Positions 1 through 7,921 of a stretch of DNA of 64,000 nucleotides are shown here, piece by piece. Origin of the DNA: Desulfurellales bacterium (lineage in GTDB: Bacteria > Campylobacterota_A > Desulfurellia > Desulfurellales > Hippeaceae). Both the position numbers and the translations under genes were made by a program. The stretch is taken from contig JALVUQ010000070.1 of the NCBI GenBank assembly GCA_027035575.1, positions 1 to 64,000 on the forward strand, given 5' to 3'. Numbering within the stretch: position 1 is the stretch's first letter; every line of letters begins with the position of its first letter. The notes below the pieces were generated by a model. It was not told the origin of the DNA. It saw only the letters and a list, made by a program, of their open reading frames with translations, and did not search any database.

Positions 1-112
1 TGAGGATAGTATATGAGGAAACACCCGTTCCCATTCCGAACACGGCAGTTAAGCTCATATGCGCCGATGGTACTGCGGGAAATAGCCCGTGGGAGAGTAG
101 GTATTGCCAGGG
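1..112 (+). rRNA. rrf: 5S ribosomal RNA, 5' end cut by window
   Basis: The stretch carries the conserved 5S core: CACCCGTTCCCATTCCGAAC near 23-42, followed by an AGTTAAG element, GCGCCGATGGTACTGC and a closing GGGAGAGTAGG. The 3' strand of the terminal helix (ATTGCCAGG) is present, but its 5' partner lies upstream of base 1, so a few nucleotides are missing. The 3' end near 112 is estimated from the helix. It is presumably the end of an rRNA operon whose 23S gene lies outside the window. No convincing terminator hairpin was seen before trmL. Confidence 0.93.
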
Positions 113-145
113 GGTTTAGAATAGATTAAACACCAAACCTATCTT

Positions 146-634
146 ATGCAAAGACAATTCCTTTTAAAAGATAATTTTAACTTTCATATTGTTTTATACC
201 AACCTGATATACCTCCCAACACAGGCAACATAGCCCGTTTATGTGTTGCTGCAAATTCCCATCTGCATATAATAAAACCTATGGGTTTTTCGCTATCGGA
301 TAAACGCTTGAAAAGAGCCGGGCTTGATTATTGGCAGCATCTCAAATTAACAATTCACTCTTCGGCAGATGATTTTTTTGAATATGCAAAAGGTAAAACG
401 CTCTATTTTTCAACCACAAAAGCTGTAAAAACTGTTTTTGATTTTAAATACAAACGTGGCGATATGTTTATGTTTGGTTCCGAAACAAAGGGCTTGCCGG
501 AACAGTTGTTAGCCGACAACATTGACAGATGTATAAACATACCGACAACGTCCAACGTTCGTTCAATCAATCTTTCCGACAGTGTTTCCGTTGTTTTGTA
601 CGAAGCTGTAAGACAAGTTGGGTTTAGTAGATAA
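146..634 (+). CDS. trmL: tRNA (cytidine(34)-2'-O)-methyltransferase TrmL
   Basis: SPOUT-class methyltransferase that, in the TrmL family, 2'-O-methylates the wobble base of tRNA-Leu isoacceptors using S-adenosylmethionine. All family landmarks are visible: YQPDIPPNTGNIARLC near residues 18-33, FGSETKGLP in the SAM-binding knot, and the C-terminal NVRSINLSDSVSVVLYEAVR knot motif. At 162 aa it is of normal length. The protein has about 12 extra residues before the usual FHIVLY start. No alternative start codon exists between them and no clear Shine-Dalgarno is seen, so the start is somewhat uncertain. It overlaps the end of convergent queA by 11 bases, an arrangement joining two wobble-base tRNA modification genes. 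Confidence 0.9.
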   Translation: MQRQFLLKDNFNFHIVLYQPDIPPNTGNIARLCVAANSHLHIIKPMGFSLSDKRLKRAGLDYWQHLKLTIHSSADDFFEYAKGKTLYFSTTKAVKTVFDFKYKRGDMFMFGSETKGLPEQLLADNIDRCINIPTTSNVRSINLSDSVSVVLYEAVRQVGFSR

Positions 635-1646
635 ACATAGCGTCGCCAAAGCTGAAAAATCTGTACTTTTTTAATACAGCTTCTTTGTAGCACTCCAATA
701 TCTCTTTTCTTGAATAGAATGCACTCACAAGCATAAGCAGTGTTGATTTTGGCAAATGAAAATTGGTTATCAGTGCATCAACGGCTTTATATTTGTATCC
801 CGGATATATAAATATTGAGGTTTTATCCTTTTTGGGTTGTAAAAGTCCGTTTTCCTGAGCGGATTCCAAAGCCCTTACCACCGTTGTTCCTACGGCGATA
901 ATCCTTCCTCTGTTTTTTGTTTTATTGTACAGCTTTGCCGTATCTTCACTTATTTCATAATACTCTTCGTGCATTTTATGTGCTTCGACTGTTTTTTCTT
1001 TTACGGGTCTGAATGTTCCTATGCCGACATGCAGTGTTATGTAGGTTGTATTGACACCCTTATCTCTAATCTTATCAAGCAGTTCTTTGCTGAAGTGCAA
1101 TCCGGCTGTGGGTGACGCAACAGCCCCTGCCCTTTTTGCATACACAGTTTGATAGTATTTGAAATCATTCTGCCTGTCATAATTATTATAATCCCTTTTA
1201 ATGTATGGAGGCAGAGGGACTTCCCCGACATCATCGAGAAGTTGTTTTATATCTTCGTCAACTTCAAAAGTTATAATTCTTTTATCGCTATCTGTCTTCT
1301 TCAAGTTTGCCGGAATACCGTTTTTGAGCTTTATTTCTATGCCGTCTTTTATTTTTCCTTTTGTTAGACACAAATACCTGTTTTTCTCAATCTCTTCAAG
1401 CAAAAACACCTCGATTTTTCCGCCTGTTTTTTTTGTGGCAAACAGGCGAGCCGGTATGACTTTCGTGTCATTTAATACAAGCAAATCCCCCTCTTTTAAG
1501 TAATCTACAATCTCTTTGAAAACCGTATGTTTCACCGATTTTTCTTGTCTTGAGCAAACCATCAACCTGCATTCGTCTCTCGGTATATGCGGAGACTGGG
1601 CTATACTATCAATCGGGAGTTCGTAGTCAAACAGCTCTACATCCAT
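624..1646 (-). CDS. queA: S-adenosylmethionine:tRNA ribosyltransferase-isomerase QueA
   Basis: Catalyses transfer and isomerisation of the ribosyl part of S-adenosylmethionine onto 7-aminomethyl-7-deazaguanine in tRNA, forming epoxyqueuosine at position 34. Signatures: FDYELPIDSIAQSP at the N-terminus, LVLNDTKVIPARLF, YAKRAGAVASPTAGLHFS in the active-site region, and TNFHLPKSTLLMLVSAF near the C-terminus. At 340 aa it is full length. I chose the ATG at 1646, because it gives the usual MDVELFDYELP start; an in-frame TTG lies 9 bases upstream at 1655. The gene follows feoB by 43 bases in the same direction and could be co-transcribed with the iron-uptake genes. Other queuosine genes are not in the window. 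Confidence 0.95.
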   Translation of the reverse strand: MDVELFDYELPIDSIAQSPHIPRDECRLMVCSRQEKSVKHTVFKEIVDYLKEGDLLVLNDTKVIPARLFATKKTGGKIEVFLLEEIEKNRYLCLTKGKIKDGIEIKLKNGIPANLKKTDSDKRIITFEVDEDIKQLLDDVGEVPLPPYIKRDYNNYDRQNDFKYYQTVYAKRAGAVASPTAGLHFSKELLDKIRDKGVNTTYITLHVGIGTFRPVKEKTVEAHKMHEEYYEISEDTAKLYNKTKNRGRIIAVGTTVVRALESAQENGLLQPKKDKTSIFIYPGYKYKAVDALITNFHLPKSTLLMLVSAFYSRKEILECYKEAVLKKYRFFSFGDAMFIY

Positions 1647-1689
1647 AGGAGGCAATTATATATAAAACGCTGCTTTTGGCAACATTAGG

Positions 1690-3585
1690 TTATAATGCAA
1701 GAAAAATTATTTTTGTCATATATGCGATAACTAAAGCCAAAACTGTTGTTCCTACGGTGATAAAAACGCTGCCTTTGATGCCGATTTCTCTGTTTATGGC
1801 AGCTATTGTAGCAACACAGGGTATATAAAAGATGACAAATACGGTAAATGTAAGCATTTGTGTGTGTGTCATCACACTACTTACCATTGCTATGCTGGAT
1901 AGTCCGAGAGCCTGGTAAAGCATAATCAGGGTAAGCTCTTTTTTCAGTATTCCGAATATCAACACAACTCCCAATGCCGAAGGCAATCCCAAAAAGTCGT
2001 GTAAAATCGGTTTGAATATATCGTTAATATAAATGTCAAGGTGGTAGTAGGATATAAGTGTTAGTATAACGCTTCCTATAATCAACATAGGCACCGCAAG
2101 ATAGACAAAATCCTTAACCTTTTGCCAGGTTTTAAGCAAGAGGGTTTTTATGGAGGGCAGCCTGTATGGGGGTATATCGATAATCATCTCCGGGCTGATG
2201 CCGGGTAATAGTTTTTTTAGTATCATTCCGCTTATCAAAACCACCAAAAGATTAAATGCGTAGAGCCCTATGACATACCAGTAACCGAGGAAATAACCGG
2301 CAAGACCCATAATTACGGTAGTCCTGGCAGAACAGGGAACAATGGATGCCAAAAAAGCCGTTATATATTTTTCTTTTTTACTTTTTAGGATTCTAGTTGC
2401 CATTATTGCCGGTACACTGCACCCGTATCCCGCCACAAAAGGAATTACGCTTGTTCCGTGAATACCCATCTTGTGCATAGTAGAATCCATTAAATATGCT
2501 ATGCGCGGAAGGTAACCTACATCCTCCAAAAAAGATATGATAAACAAAAACGGCAGCAAATAAGGTAAAGCAATACCGGTTGCGGCGCCTATACCATCAA
2601 CAGCACCTTTTGCTATCAAAAAAGCAAGCTGGTTATGTATTACAAGGGATAAATAACTATCAATATCACCGAACAATCCCATAACGAGATTTTCTATAGG
2701 AACTCCGCCCTGAAAAACCGTATAGAAAATTCCCGCAAAGATGGCAATCATAGCTATATATCCGAATATCGGATGCATTAAAATATCGTCAAAATAGGAT
2801 TCCACGCTTTTTTTACGTGTTTTTTTAACCTGCGAAGATTGTTCGAATATATTCATACACAAAGCGTGCCTCTGGTTTATAATTACCATACCATCGTCCA
2901 AGTCCTTTTTTATTTTTGTGAGCATTTCCGCACAAGATGTTTCCATAACAGCCTTTTCGCAGGGCTCGAAGCCCTCTATGGCTTTTATGGACAGCAGTTT
3001 TAAGGGCCATTGGGTATCTTTTAAGTTTTCTGCCATACATTTTGACAAATCCGTAATTTTCTCTTCAGCCTCTTTTTTATAGACACACCTTTTTCTCGGC
3101 TTTTTTGCCTGTTTTATGCTCGCAAGCAGTTCTTTAATTCCCTTTCCTTTTTTTGCAACAATAGGCACAACTTTAATGCCGAGTATATCTTCAAGTTTTT
3201 GTACGTCTATCTCTATACCCTTTTTGGAGGCTTCATCCATCATATTCAAAGCAACAACCATAGGCTTTTCCAAAGACATCAACTCTATTGTCAATTCAAC
3301 GCTTCTAATTAACATAGATGCATCGATAATATTGACTATAACGTCTATATCCATGGAAAACAGTGCTTTAACCGTCTCTTTTTCGGCATCGTCATACCAG
3401 CTTAAAGAGTACGTGCCGGGTAAATCTATCACCTCGACAAGCTCGTTGTCTATATATGTTGTTCCTTTGGTATATGTTACTGTAGCGCCGGGGAAATTTG
3501 CAGCAAGGCTTTTATAACCGGCTATTTGATTAAAAAGCGTACTTTTCCCGCAGTTGGGTTGTCCGATTAAGGCAATGGTGGTCAT
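1690..3585 (-). CDS. feoB: Ferrous iron transporter FeoB
   Basis: Inner-membrane GTPase-linked Fe(II) importer. The N-terminal G domain shows G1 GQPNCGKST (residues 8-16), the switch region FPGATVT, G3 DLPGTYSL (about 55-62) and G4 NMMD. A helical spacer follows. From about residue 270 the membrane core has several hydrophobic segments and the Gate/FeoB_C signatures FLEDVGYLPR, GYGCSVPAIMATR (Cys in the permeation path) and IPCSARTTVIMGL. At 631 aa it is shorter than the Escherichia coli protein (about 770) but typical of compact FeoBs. It overlaps feoA by 4 bases (ATGA), indicating translational coupling. It supplies Fe(II) to a cell that is evidently rich in Fe-S proteins. No obvious Fur box was seen. 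Confidence 0.96.
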   Translation of the reverse strand: MTTIALIGQPNCGKSTLFNQIAGYKSLAANFPGATVTYTKGTTYIDNELVEVIDLPGTYSLSWYDDAEKETVKALFSMDIDVIVNIIDASMLIRSVELTIELMSLEKPMVVALNMMDEASKKGIEIDVQKLEDILGIKVVPIVAKKGKGIKELLASIKQAKKPRKRCVYKKEAEEKITDLSKCMAENLKDTQWPLKLLSIKAIEGFEPCEKAVMETSCAEMLTKIKKDLDDGMVIINQRHALCMNIFEQSSQVKKTRKKSVESYFDDILMHPIFGYIAMIAIFAGIFYTVFQGGVPIENLVMGLFGDIDSYLSLVIHNQLAFLIAKGAVDGIGAATGIALPYLLPFLFIISFLEDVGYLPRIAYLMDSTMHKMGIHGTSVIPFVAGYGCSVPAIMATRILKSKKEKYITAFLASIVPCSARTTVIMGLAGYFLGYWYVIGLYAFNLLVVLISGMILKKLLPGISPEMIIDIPPYRLPSIKTLLLKTWQKVKDFVYLAVPMLIIGSVILTLISYYHLDIYINDIFKPILHDFLGLPSALGVVLIFGILKKELTLIMLYQALGLSSIAMVSSVMTHTQMLTFTVFVIFYIPCVATIAAINREIGIKGSVFITVGTTVLALVIAYMTKIIFLAL

Positions 3586-3809
3586 ACAACCGGTCTGACT
3601 TCTATTTTTGAGGCTATACCCCGCCCTATAACTATATCCGAATCATTCAGAGTGACCATAAAAGGACCCCTTAAAGGGGCTTTTCTTTTGACCTGTATTT
3701 CAACGCCGGGCAGCAAACCTAGTTTTATCAATCTGTCTTTGGCGTGACAACCGCCTTCTATTGCAACAACTCTGTATGTCTTGTTTGTCTCAGCCTCCGT
3801 AAGCCTCAT
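3582..3809 (-). CDS. feoA: Ferrous iron transport accessory protein FeoA
   Basis: Small cytoplasmic SH3-like protein that works with FeoB. The 75-residue product begins MRLTEAETNKTYRVVAIEGG and contains the FeoA pattern of a Gly-rich turn (IEGGCHAKDRLIKLGLLPG) followed by a VTLNDSDIVIGRGIASKIEV strand pair. An in-frame start 60 bases further upstream would add about 20 residues unlike any FeoA and would overlap the preceding gene, so I prefer the ATG at 3809, although neither start has a strong Shine-Dalgarno. It couples to feoB by a 4-base overlap and lies downstream of a small membrane protein gene and a NifX-methyltransferase fusion. Confidence 0.9.
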   Translation of the reverse strand: MRLTEAETNKTYRVVAIEGGCHAKDRLIKLGLLPGVEIQVKRKAPLRGPFMVTLNDSDIVIGRGIASKIEVRPVV

Positions 3810-3837
3810 AAATGCAAGTTTATATCCGCATATAATC

Positions 3838-4038
3838 TTAGTCAAGTTTTTCTTGTTTGCCTTTTTCAAGCTTTTTATTTATGGATTTTAACTCTTTCTT
3901 TATGGAAAGCAGTATAAAAGGCACGGAAATCCACATAAAAAACATTACAACGATAAAAATAAAAAAGACAAGCCAAAGAATAATCGAAATTGTGCCGTTA
4001 AATGATTGCTCCAGTGCCGCTGCAAAACCGCTATTCAT
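3838..4038 (-). CDS. Small single-pass membrane protein in the feo operon
   Basis: Unrecognised 66-residue protein. Residues about 18-45 form a strongly hydrophobic segment rich in Ile, Val, Phe and Trp, consistent with one long or two tight transmembrane helices. This is followed by a highly basic tail (LSIKKELKSINKKLEKGKQ) that should remain in the cytoplasm. It starts inside the last codons of the upstream fusion gene (8-base overlap) and ends 28 bases before feoA, so it is clearly an operon member. By position it could be a FeoB partner analogous to the small FeoC-type proteins, but no sequence similarity to FeoC is visible. The role is inference only. Confidence 0.7.
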   Translation of the reverse strand: MNSGFAAALEQSFNGTISIILWLVFFIFIVVMFFMWISVPFILLSIKKELKSINKKLEKGKQEKLD

Positions 4039-4987
4039 CTTTCACACCCGAAACAGCAACAAATCCGCCCTCGCCGTATCCTTTCTTAGGTTCTTGTTTT
4101 GTATTTATATCCTTTATACTTTCACCGAACAGTGTCTGATATACATTCTTTATTTTAAAACCCGCTTGTTTCAGCATATCCTTTATCTCGTCGGTTGAGA
4201 AAAAGTGTGCATTTTTATAGAACTTACCCTTTTCCTTTTTATTTAAATACTCACGCCCGATTGGAGTTTCTCTATCTACAATTGCAACAATAACCTCGCC
4301 TTTTTGTTTTAATATACGTTTTGCCTCTATAAGGGTCTTTATAGGGTCTTCAACAAAACATATCGTAACGGCAATTAGTGCAAAATCATACTCTTCATCA
4401 GCCAAGGGCAGTTTTTCGGCGTATCCGTAATAGACCTTTATTCCACGCTCTCTTGCTATTTTTGCCATCTCTTTGGATGGCTCAACTCCCTCTTTGATGC
4501 CTAATGGATATGCAAAGCGTCCGCTGCCAACACCTATTTCCACACCTTTTTTGTTCTCAGGAATAATTTTTTTAAGCATAAGCAGTTCGCTTTCATAAAC
4601 CGCTCTGTTTTTATCAAACCAATTTTCGTATTTTTCATAACATCTTTCAAACACATCGACATTCTTCTTGGCATCCAAATAGTATTTCACAGCATCATAA
4701 ATATTCTCCTCATCAACAAGAATGCCCTCTATGTTCAGCTTGTTTATAAGCCTCTCTCTTGATTTCTGCCCCATATTCTTTGCAATAAATGTTTTAACAT
4801 CCGATAAAAAGTTAACTATCAAGTCCGGGTCATCGTGATGTTTTCCGTCTGTAGCATACGGATTCTGCCTTTGCTCAATCATTTCTCCCTTTTCGTTAAA
4901 AATGCTGTAAATCGGAGATACACCGAAGTGCCCTCTCCATAAACTTTTTTTATCTTTTTGTGTTGCAACCGCTATGTATTGTCTCAT
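4031..4987 (-). CDS. NifX-like domain fused to SAM-dependent methyltransferase
   Basis: A two-domain protein of 318 aa. Residues 1 to about 110 resemble the dinitrogenase Fe-Mo-cofactor (NifX/NafY-type) fold: it begins MRQYIAVATQKDKKSLWRGH, followed by FGVSPIYSIFNEKGEMIEQR (compare the H/Y-FG-x-S-x-F-x-IY pattern) and a late ILVDEENIYDAVKYYL helix. From about residue 140 there is a class I methyltransferase of the Methyltransf_11 type: motif I VEIGVGSGRFAYPLG, acidic motif II EPSKEM, and FALIAVTICFVEDP. It is the first gene of the feo operon. The fusion is unusual. A role in sensing or modifying an iron centre or an iron-bound ligand is inference; the methyl acceptor cannot be predicted. Confidence 0.85.
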   Translation of the reverse strand: MRQYIAVATQKDKKSLWRGHFGVSPIYSIFNEKGEMIEQRQNPYATDGKHHDDPDLIVNFLSDVKTFIAKNMGQKSRERLINKLNIEGILVDEENIYDAVKYYLDAKKNVDVFERCYEKYENWFDKNRAVYESELLMLKKIIPENKKGVEIGVGSGRFAYPLGIKEGVEPSKEMAKIARERGIKVYYGYAEKLPLADEEYDFALIAVTICFVEDPIKTLIEAKRILKQKGEVIVAIVDRETPIGREYLNKKEKGKFYKNAHFFSTDEIKDMLKQAGFKIKNVYQTLFGESIKDINTKQEPKKGYGEGGFVAVSGVKDE

Positions 4988-5038
4988 AATATTTCCTCCC
5001 TATTCCCATACATTGGTATCGAAATTGTATTGAAAACA

Positions 5039-5067
5039 TTGTATGTTGGCAAGAAAAATAGTATATT
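5039..5067 (+). promoter_or_regulatory. Possible promoter of the patatin-like gene
   Basis: TTGTAT at 5039-5044 and TATATT at 5062-5067 are separated by 17 bases. The second box ends only 7 bases before the chosen ATG, which would imply a nearly leaderless transcript. The -35 match is weak. Confidence 0.3.
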
Positions 5068-5074
5068 GCAAATT

Positions 5075-5908
5075 ATGGCAAAAACCGTTTCTTTGGTTCT
5101 CTCGGGAGGGGGAGCAAGGGGCTATGCCCACATCGGCGTTATAGATGTTTTAAAAGAAAAAGGATATAAAATACAATCCATAGCCGGAACATCTATGGGG
5201 GCTGTTATAGGAAGCCTCGAAGCAGCGGGAAAGCTGTCGGATTATAGACGGTGGATTTCAACAAAAACGCTCTTTGATGTGGCTAAAATGATTGATTTTA
5301 ACTTTAAATCGGGTTTGTCTAAGGGCTTAATTAAAGGCGATGCGATGTTTTTATATATCAAAGAGCTTTTAAAGGACAGGTTGATAGAAGACTTACCAAT
5401 TAAATTTACAGCCGTTGCCGTTAATTTAAGCAGACAAAAAGAGGTCTGGTTTCAATCGGGAGATTTGTACCACGCCATAAGGGCATCCTCGGCTATCCCA
5501 GGCATATTTGTTCCGGTGGAAAAGGACGGGGAACTGATTGTTGACGGCGGAATATTAAACAACGTTCCCATAGCGCCCACTATGAGCGACGATACAGATT
5601 TGACAATAGTGGTTAATGTTAACAGCAGTGTAGAAAACAGATACCCGATTTACACGGAAAGTTCCAAATTTGAAAAATTTTGGGAAAAAACCTTTAATTT
5701 TAGCGACGACCCTAAGGGATTATCCATCAACCTTATGATGGATTACATAGAGAAATACAGATTGGCAGAATACAGTGCGGATATAACAATTAATGTGTCT
5801 AAAAATCTATGCGGTGTTTTTGATTTCCACAAACACGACAAAATAGTTGAAGTCGGAAGAAGAATAGCCCAAGAAACACTCGAAAAATTTGAAAAAAGGG
5901 AGCAGTAG
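5075..5908 (+). CDS. Patatin-like phospholipase (RssA/NTE family)
   Basis: Serine acyl hydrolase expected to act on lipids or lysophospholipids at the cytoplasmic membrane. The start at 5075 gives MAKTVSLVLSGGGARGYAHI, which places the oxyanion-hole motif GGGARG at residues 11-16, where RssA-type proteins have it. The nucleophile elbow GTSMG follows near 43-47, and the catalytic Asp lies in VDGGILNNVP. An upstream in-frame ATG at 4958 would run into the divergent fusion gene and add residues with no counterpart. The 277-aa length is normal for bacterial RssA-like proteins. It is transcribed alone, divergent from the feo operon and convergent with the DUF59 gene. Confidence 0.9.
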   Translation: MAKTVSLVLSGGGARGYAHIGVIDVLKEKGYKIQSIAGTSMGAVIGSLEAAGKLSDYRRWISTKTLFDVAKMIDFNFKSGLSKGLIKGDAMFLYIKELLKDRLIEDLPIKFTAVAVNLSRQKEVWFQSGDLYHAIRASSAIPGIFVPVEKDGELIVDGGILNNVPIAPTMSDDTDLTIVVNVNSSVENRYPIYTESSKFEKFWEKTFNFSDDPKGLSINLMMDYIEKYRLAEYSADITINVSKNLCGVFDFHKHDKIVEVGRRIAQETLEKFEKREQ

Positions 5909-5916
5909 CCCCCTTT
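5895..5916. terminator. Bidirectional terminator between convergent genes
   Basis: AAAGGG (5895-5900) and CCCTTT (5911-5916) form a short stem spanning the stop codons of the converging patatin and DUF59 genes. An A-run lies on the left and TTTAATT on the right, so it could act for both strands. The stem is only 6 bp. Confidence 0.5.
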
Positions 5917-6208
5917 AATTATCCAGAGCCTTTAAAAATTCCTCAGCCTCTTTTGCCCATATAAAGTTTTCTACCTTTACGTTAGCTCTTTTTACACCCT
6001 CAACCGCAAGGATAGCTTTTTTAATTGCTATGGAAAGCTGCAGCCCTACCGGGCAGTTCTCCACGGTGGGTTTGAATTTTATATTTACAACGCCGTTTTC
6101 TTCGTCAGCTTCCAAATCGTAAACAAGTTTTAAACTTACAACATCCTCTTTCAGCTCCGGGTCATAAACATTTTTCAGCTTTTCGATAATTTTTTCTTTC
6201 AAACTCAT
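5915..6208 (-). CDS. DUF59/MIP18-family iron-sulfur assembly protein
   Basis: A 97-aa protein of the DUF59 (MIP18/SufT-like) family, members of which assist Fe-S cluster assembly or delivery. The N-terminal LKEKIIEKLKNVYDPEL is the typical opening (V-x-DPEL), followed by the VSLKLVYDLE strand and the VENCPVGLQLSIAIKKAI stretch carrying the conserved Cys-Pro. The C-terminal VKVENFIW matches the usual end. It is the last gene of a four-gene leftward operon and overlaps the upstream ATPase gene by 4 bases. In this context it probably serves the same metallocluster-handling task as the two ferredoxin-ATPases and the NifX-like protein. Confidence 0.88.
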   Translation of the reverse strand: MSLKEKIIEKLKNVYDPELKEDVVSLKLVYDLEADEENGVVNIKFKPTVENCPVGLQLSIAIKKAILAVEGVKRANVKVENFIWAKEAEEFLKALDN

Positions 6209-7080
6209 AAAAGCTCCATTGCTTTTGAATATATTTCTTCAATAGGTTTCTTTATATTATCGCATATTGCGGCTTCGTAAGGAATTTGAAGGTTAACAAT
6301 AGCTTTGGGAACGCACCTATCAAACGGTATTTTACCCAAAAGAGGGATTTTTTCACTCTCGGCAAATCTTTCTATCTCTTTTGACTTATCTTCGTTTAAG
6401 TCGAATTTATTTATCACAACACCCGTTTTTACCTTAAAAGAGTCACACAGCTTCTTGACCCTTTTTAAATCGTGCATTCCCGCAGGCGTTGGTTCTGTTA
6501 CAATGATAACAAAATCGGCTCCCGAAATTGTGGATATAACCGGGCATCCTATACCGGGTGAACCGTCAACAAGAATGTAGGGTATGCCCTTCTCCTCGCT
6601 TATGATATGAGCTTTATGCTTAACCATAGTGACGAGATTACCCGAATTTTCAGCTCCCGGATAGAGCTTGGGGTGCACCATAATACCGTAAGGGGTATCT
6701 GATTCATACCACTCCCCGCTGTAAACATCCTTCATTTCTATGGCATTCACCGGGCAGGCAATCTTACACAGCTCACACGAGTCGCACTTAATATCATCCA
6801 CAACATAGCTGCCGTTCTCATCAATGGAGATGGCATCAAAACGACACAGCTTTCTGCATATATCACACTTTGTACATACATCCGTATCAATTTCTGCCGT
6901 TTTATTACCCTTAAAAAGCTCCTTGTGCCTGACTTCGGGTTTCATCAATATATACATATTGGCGGCTTCTGCATCGGCATCAACTATTATCTTATCTTTC
7001 ATAAAATAGGCAAGGCTTGTTGTTAGAGTGGTTTTGCCCGTTCCGCCTTTACCGCTAACCACAACGAGTTCCTTGCTCAT
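6205..7080 (-). CDS. MinD/Mrp-type P-loop ATPase with 4Fe-4S ferredoxin domain (second of pair)
   Basis: A 291-aa ParA/MinD-superfamily ATPase with a deviant Walker A, SGKGGTGKTT, at residues 9-18. A bacterial-ferredoxin insertion lies at about 65-120 and has two Cys clusters, CTKCDICRKLC and CDSCELCKIAC, enough for two 4Fe-4S centres. Switch II is VDGSPGIGCPV and TEPTPAG follows. Pairs of such proteins occur beside NifX-like proteins in archaea and anaerobic bacteria, including the orange-protein (ORP) loci of Desulfovibrio. They are thought to handle metal clusters or bind scaffold proteins. It overlaps both neighbours by 4 bases, showing tight coupling. Exact substrates are unknown. Confidence 0.9.
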   Translation of the reverse strand: MSKELVVVSGKGGTGKTTLTTSLAYFMKDKIIVDADAEAANMYILMKPEVRHKELFKGNKTAEIDTDVCTKCDICRKLCRFDAISIDENGSYVVDDIKCDSCELCKIACPVNAIEMKDVYSGEWYESDTPYGIMVHPKLYPGAENSGNLVTMVKHKAHIISEEKGIPYILVDGSPGIGCPVISTISGADFVIIVTEPTPAGMHDLKRVKKLCDSFKVKTGVVINKFDLNEDKSKEIERFAESEKIPLLGKIPFDRCVPKAIVNLQIPYEAAICDNIKKPIEEIYSKAMELL

Positions 7081-7910
7081 ACCCTCTCCTTAATCGTTTT
7101 AAGTACGCCTTTAAAGTCGTCTTTATACTCGTCAAAGGGAAGATTGCCTTTTGAATAATTACTTGCTATCTTTTTCGAGTAGGGCAGTCTGTAGAGTATC
7201 TCTATATTCTCTTCTTCGGCATAATCCTCAATTAAGCTGTTACCCTCTTCATTCTTGTTAACTATAATTCCAAAAGGTAAATTCATATCTCTGGCAAGCT
7301 CGACGGAGAGCTTTAAATCGCTCAAGCCAAACGGTGTGGGCTCTGTGACGAGCACGACAAAATCAACTCCGTATAAGGTTTCAACAACCGTACAGCTTGT
7401 ACCGGGCGGTGAATCGAGAATAACCGTTTTTGTTTCATCAATATACTTTTTTAAATTTATTATAAGTTGAGTGGCACTCGCCTCACCTATATTTAGAGAC
7501 CCCATCACAAAATCTATATGACCGGCTTTTCCAAACTTGCACTCGCCCACCTCACGCTCAACCTCAACAAGCGCACCTTCAACCGGACAAACATAGGCAC
7601 ACGCCCCGCAGGAGTGACAAAGGTCGGGGAAAAACATCGTTTTGTTTAACGGAGAACCCATAATAACCAAAGCCTTGTAAACACAGGCGTCTGCACATTT
7701 TCCGCAGAAGGTGCAGATATCTTCGTTGATTTTGGGCACAAGCTCCGTATAGGAAACAGTCTTTTCTATTTTAGGTTTTAAAAAAAGATGTCCGTTTGGC
7801 TCCTCAGCATCACAATCTATATATTGAGCGTTGTCGGCTGCATAGGCAAGCAGAGCGGATATCGTCGTTTTACCCGTTCCTCCCTTGCCGCTTGCTACGG
7901 CTATCTTCAT
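7077..7910 (-). CDS. MinD/Mrp-type P-loop ATPase with 4Fe-4S ferredoxin domain (first of pair)
   Basis: A 277-aa paralogue of the next gene in the operon. The deviant Walker A is ASGKGGTGKTT at residues 6-16. The ferredoxin insertion holds CTFCGKCADAC and CHSCGACAYVC. Switch II reads LDSPPGTSCTVVE and is followed by VTEPTPFGLSDLKL. The two paralogues differ in switch II (DGSPG versus DSPPG), as seen in other bipartite pairs, and probably form a heterodimer. The gene starts 11 bases after the NifX-like gene and overlaps the second ATPase by 4 bases. By analogy with ORP-type loci it would act in Fe-S or mixed-metal cluster transfer. This is family inference, not shown by the sequence itself. 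Confidence 0.9.
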   Translation of the reverse strand: MKIAVASGKGGTGKTTISALLAYAADNAQYIDCDAEEPNGHLFLKPKIEKTVSYTELVPKINEDICTFCGKCADACVYKALVIMGSPLNKTMFFPDLCHSCGACAYVCPVEGALVEVEREVGECKFGKAGHIDFVMGSLNIGEASATQLIINLKKYIDETKTVILDSPPGTSCTVVETLYGVDFVVLVTEPTPFGLSDLKLSVELARDMNLPFGIIVNKNEEGNSLIEDYAEEENIEILYRLPYSKKIASNYSKGNLPFDEYKDDFKGVLKTIKERV

Positions 7911-7921
7911 CCGCTACTCCT

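Noticed and set aside
112-145. Terminator after the 5S gene
   Set aside because: GGTTTA and TTAAAC can pair, but the stem is short and there is no T-run.
4988-5074. Fur box upstream of the feo operon
   Set aside because: No sequence close to the Fur consensus was found; AT-richness alone is not evidence.
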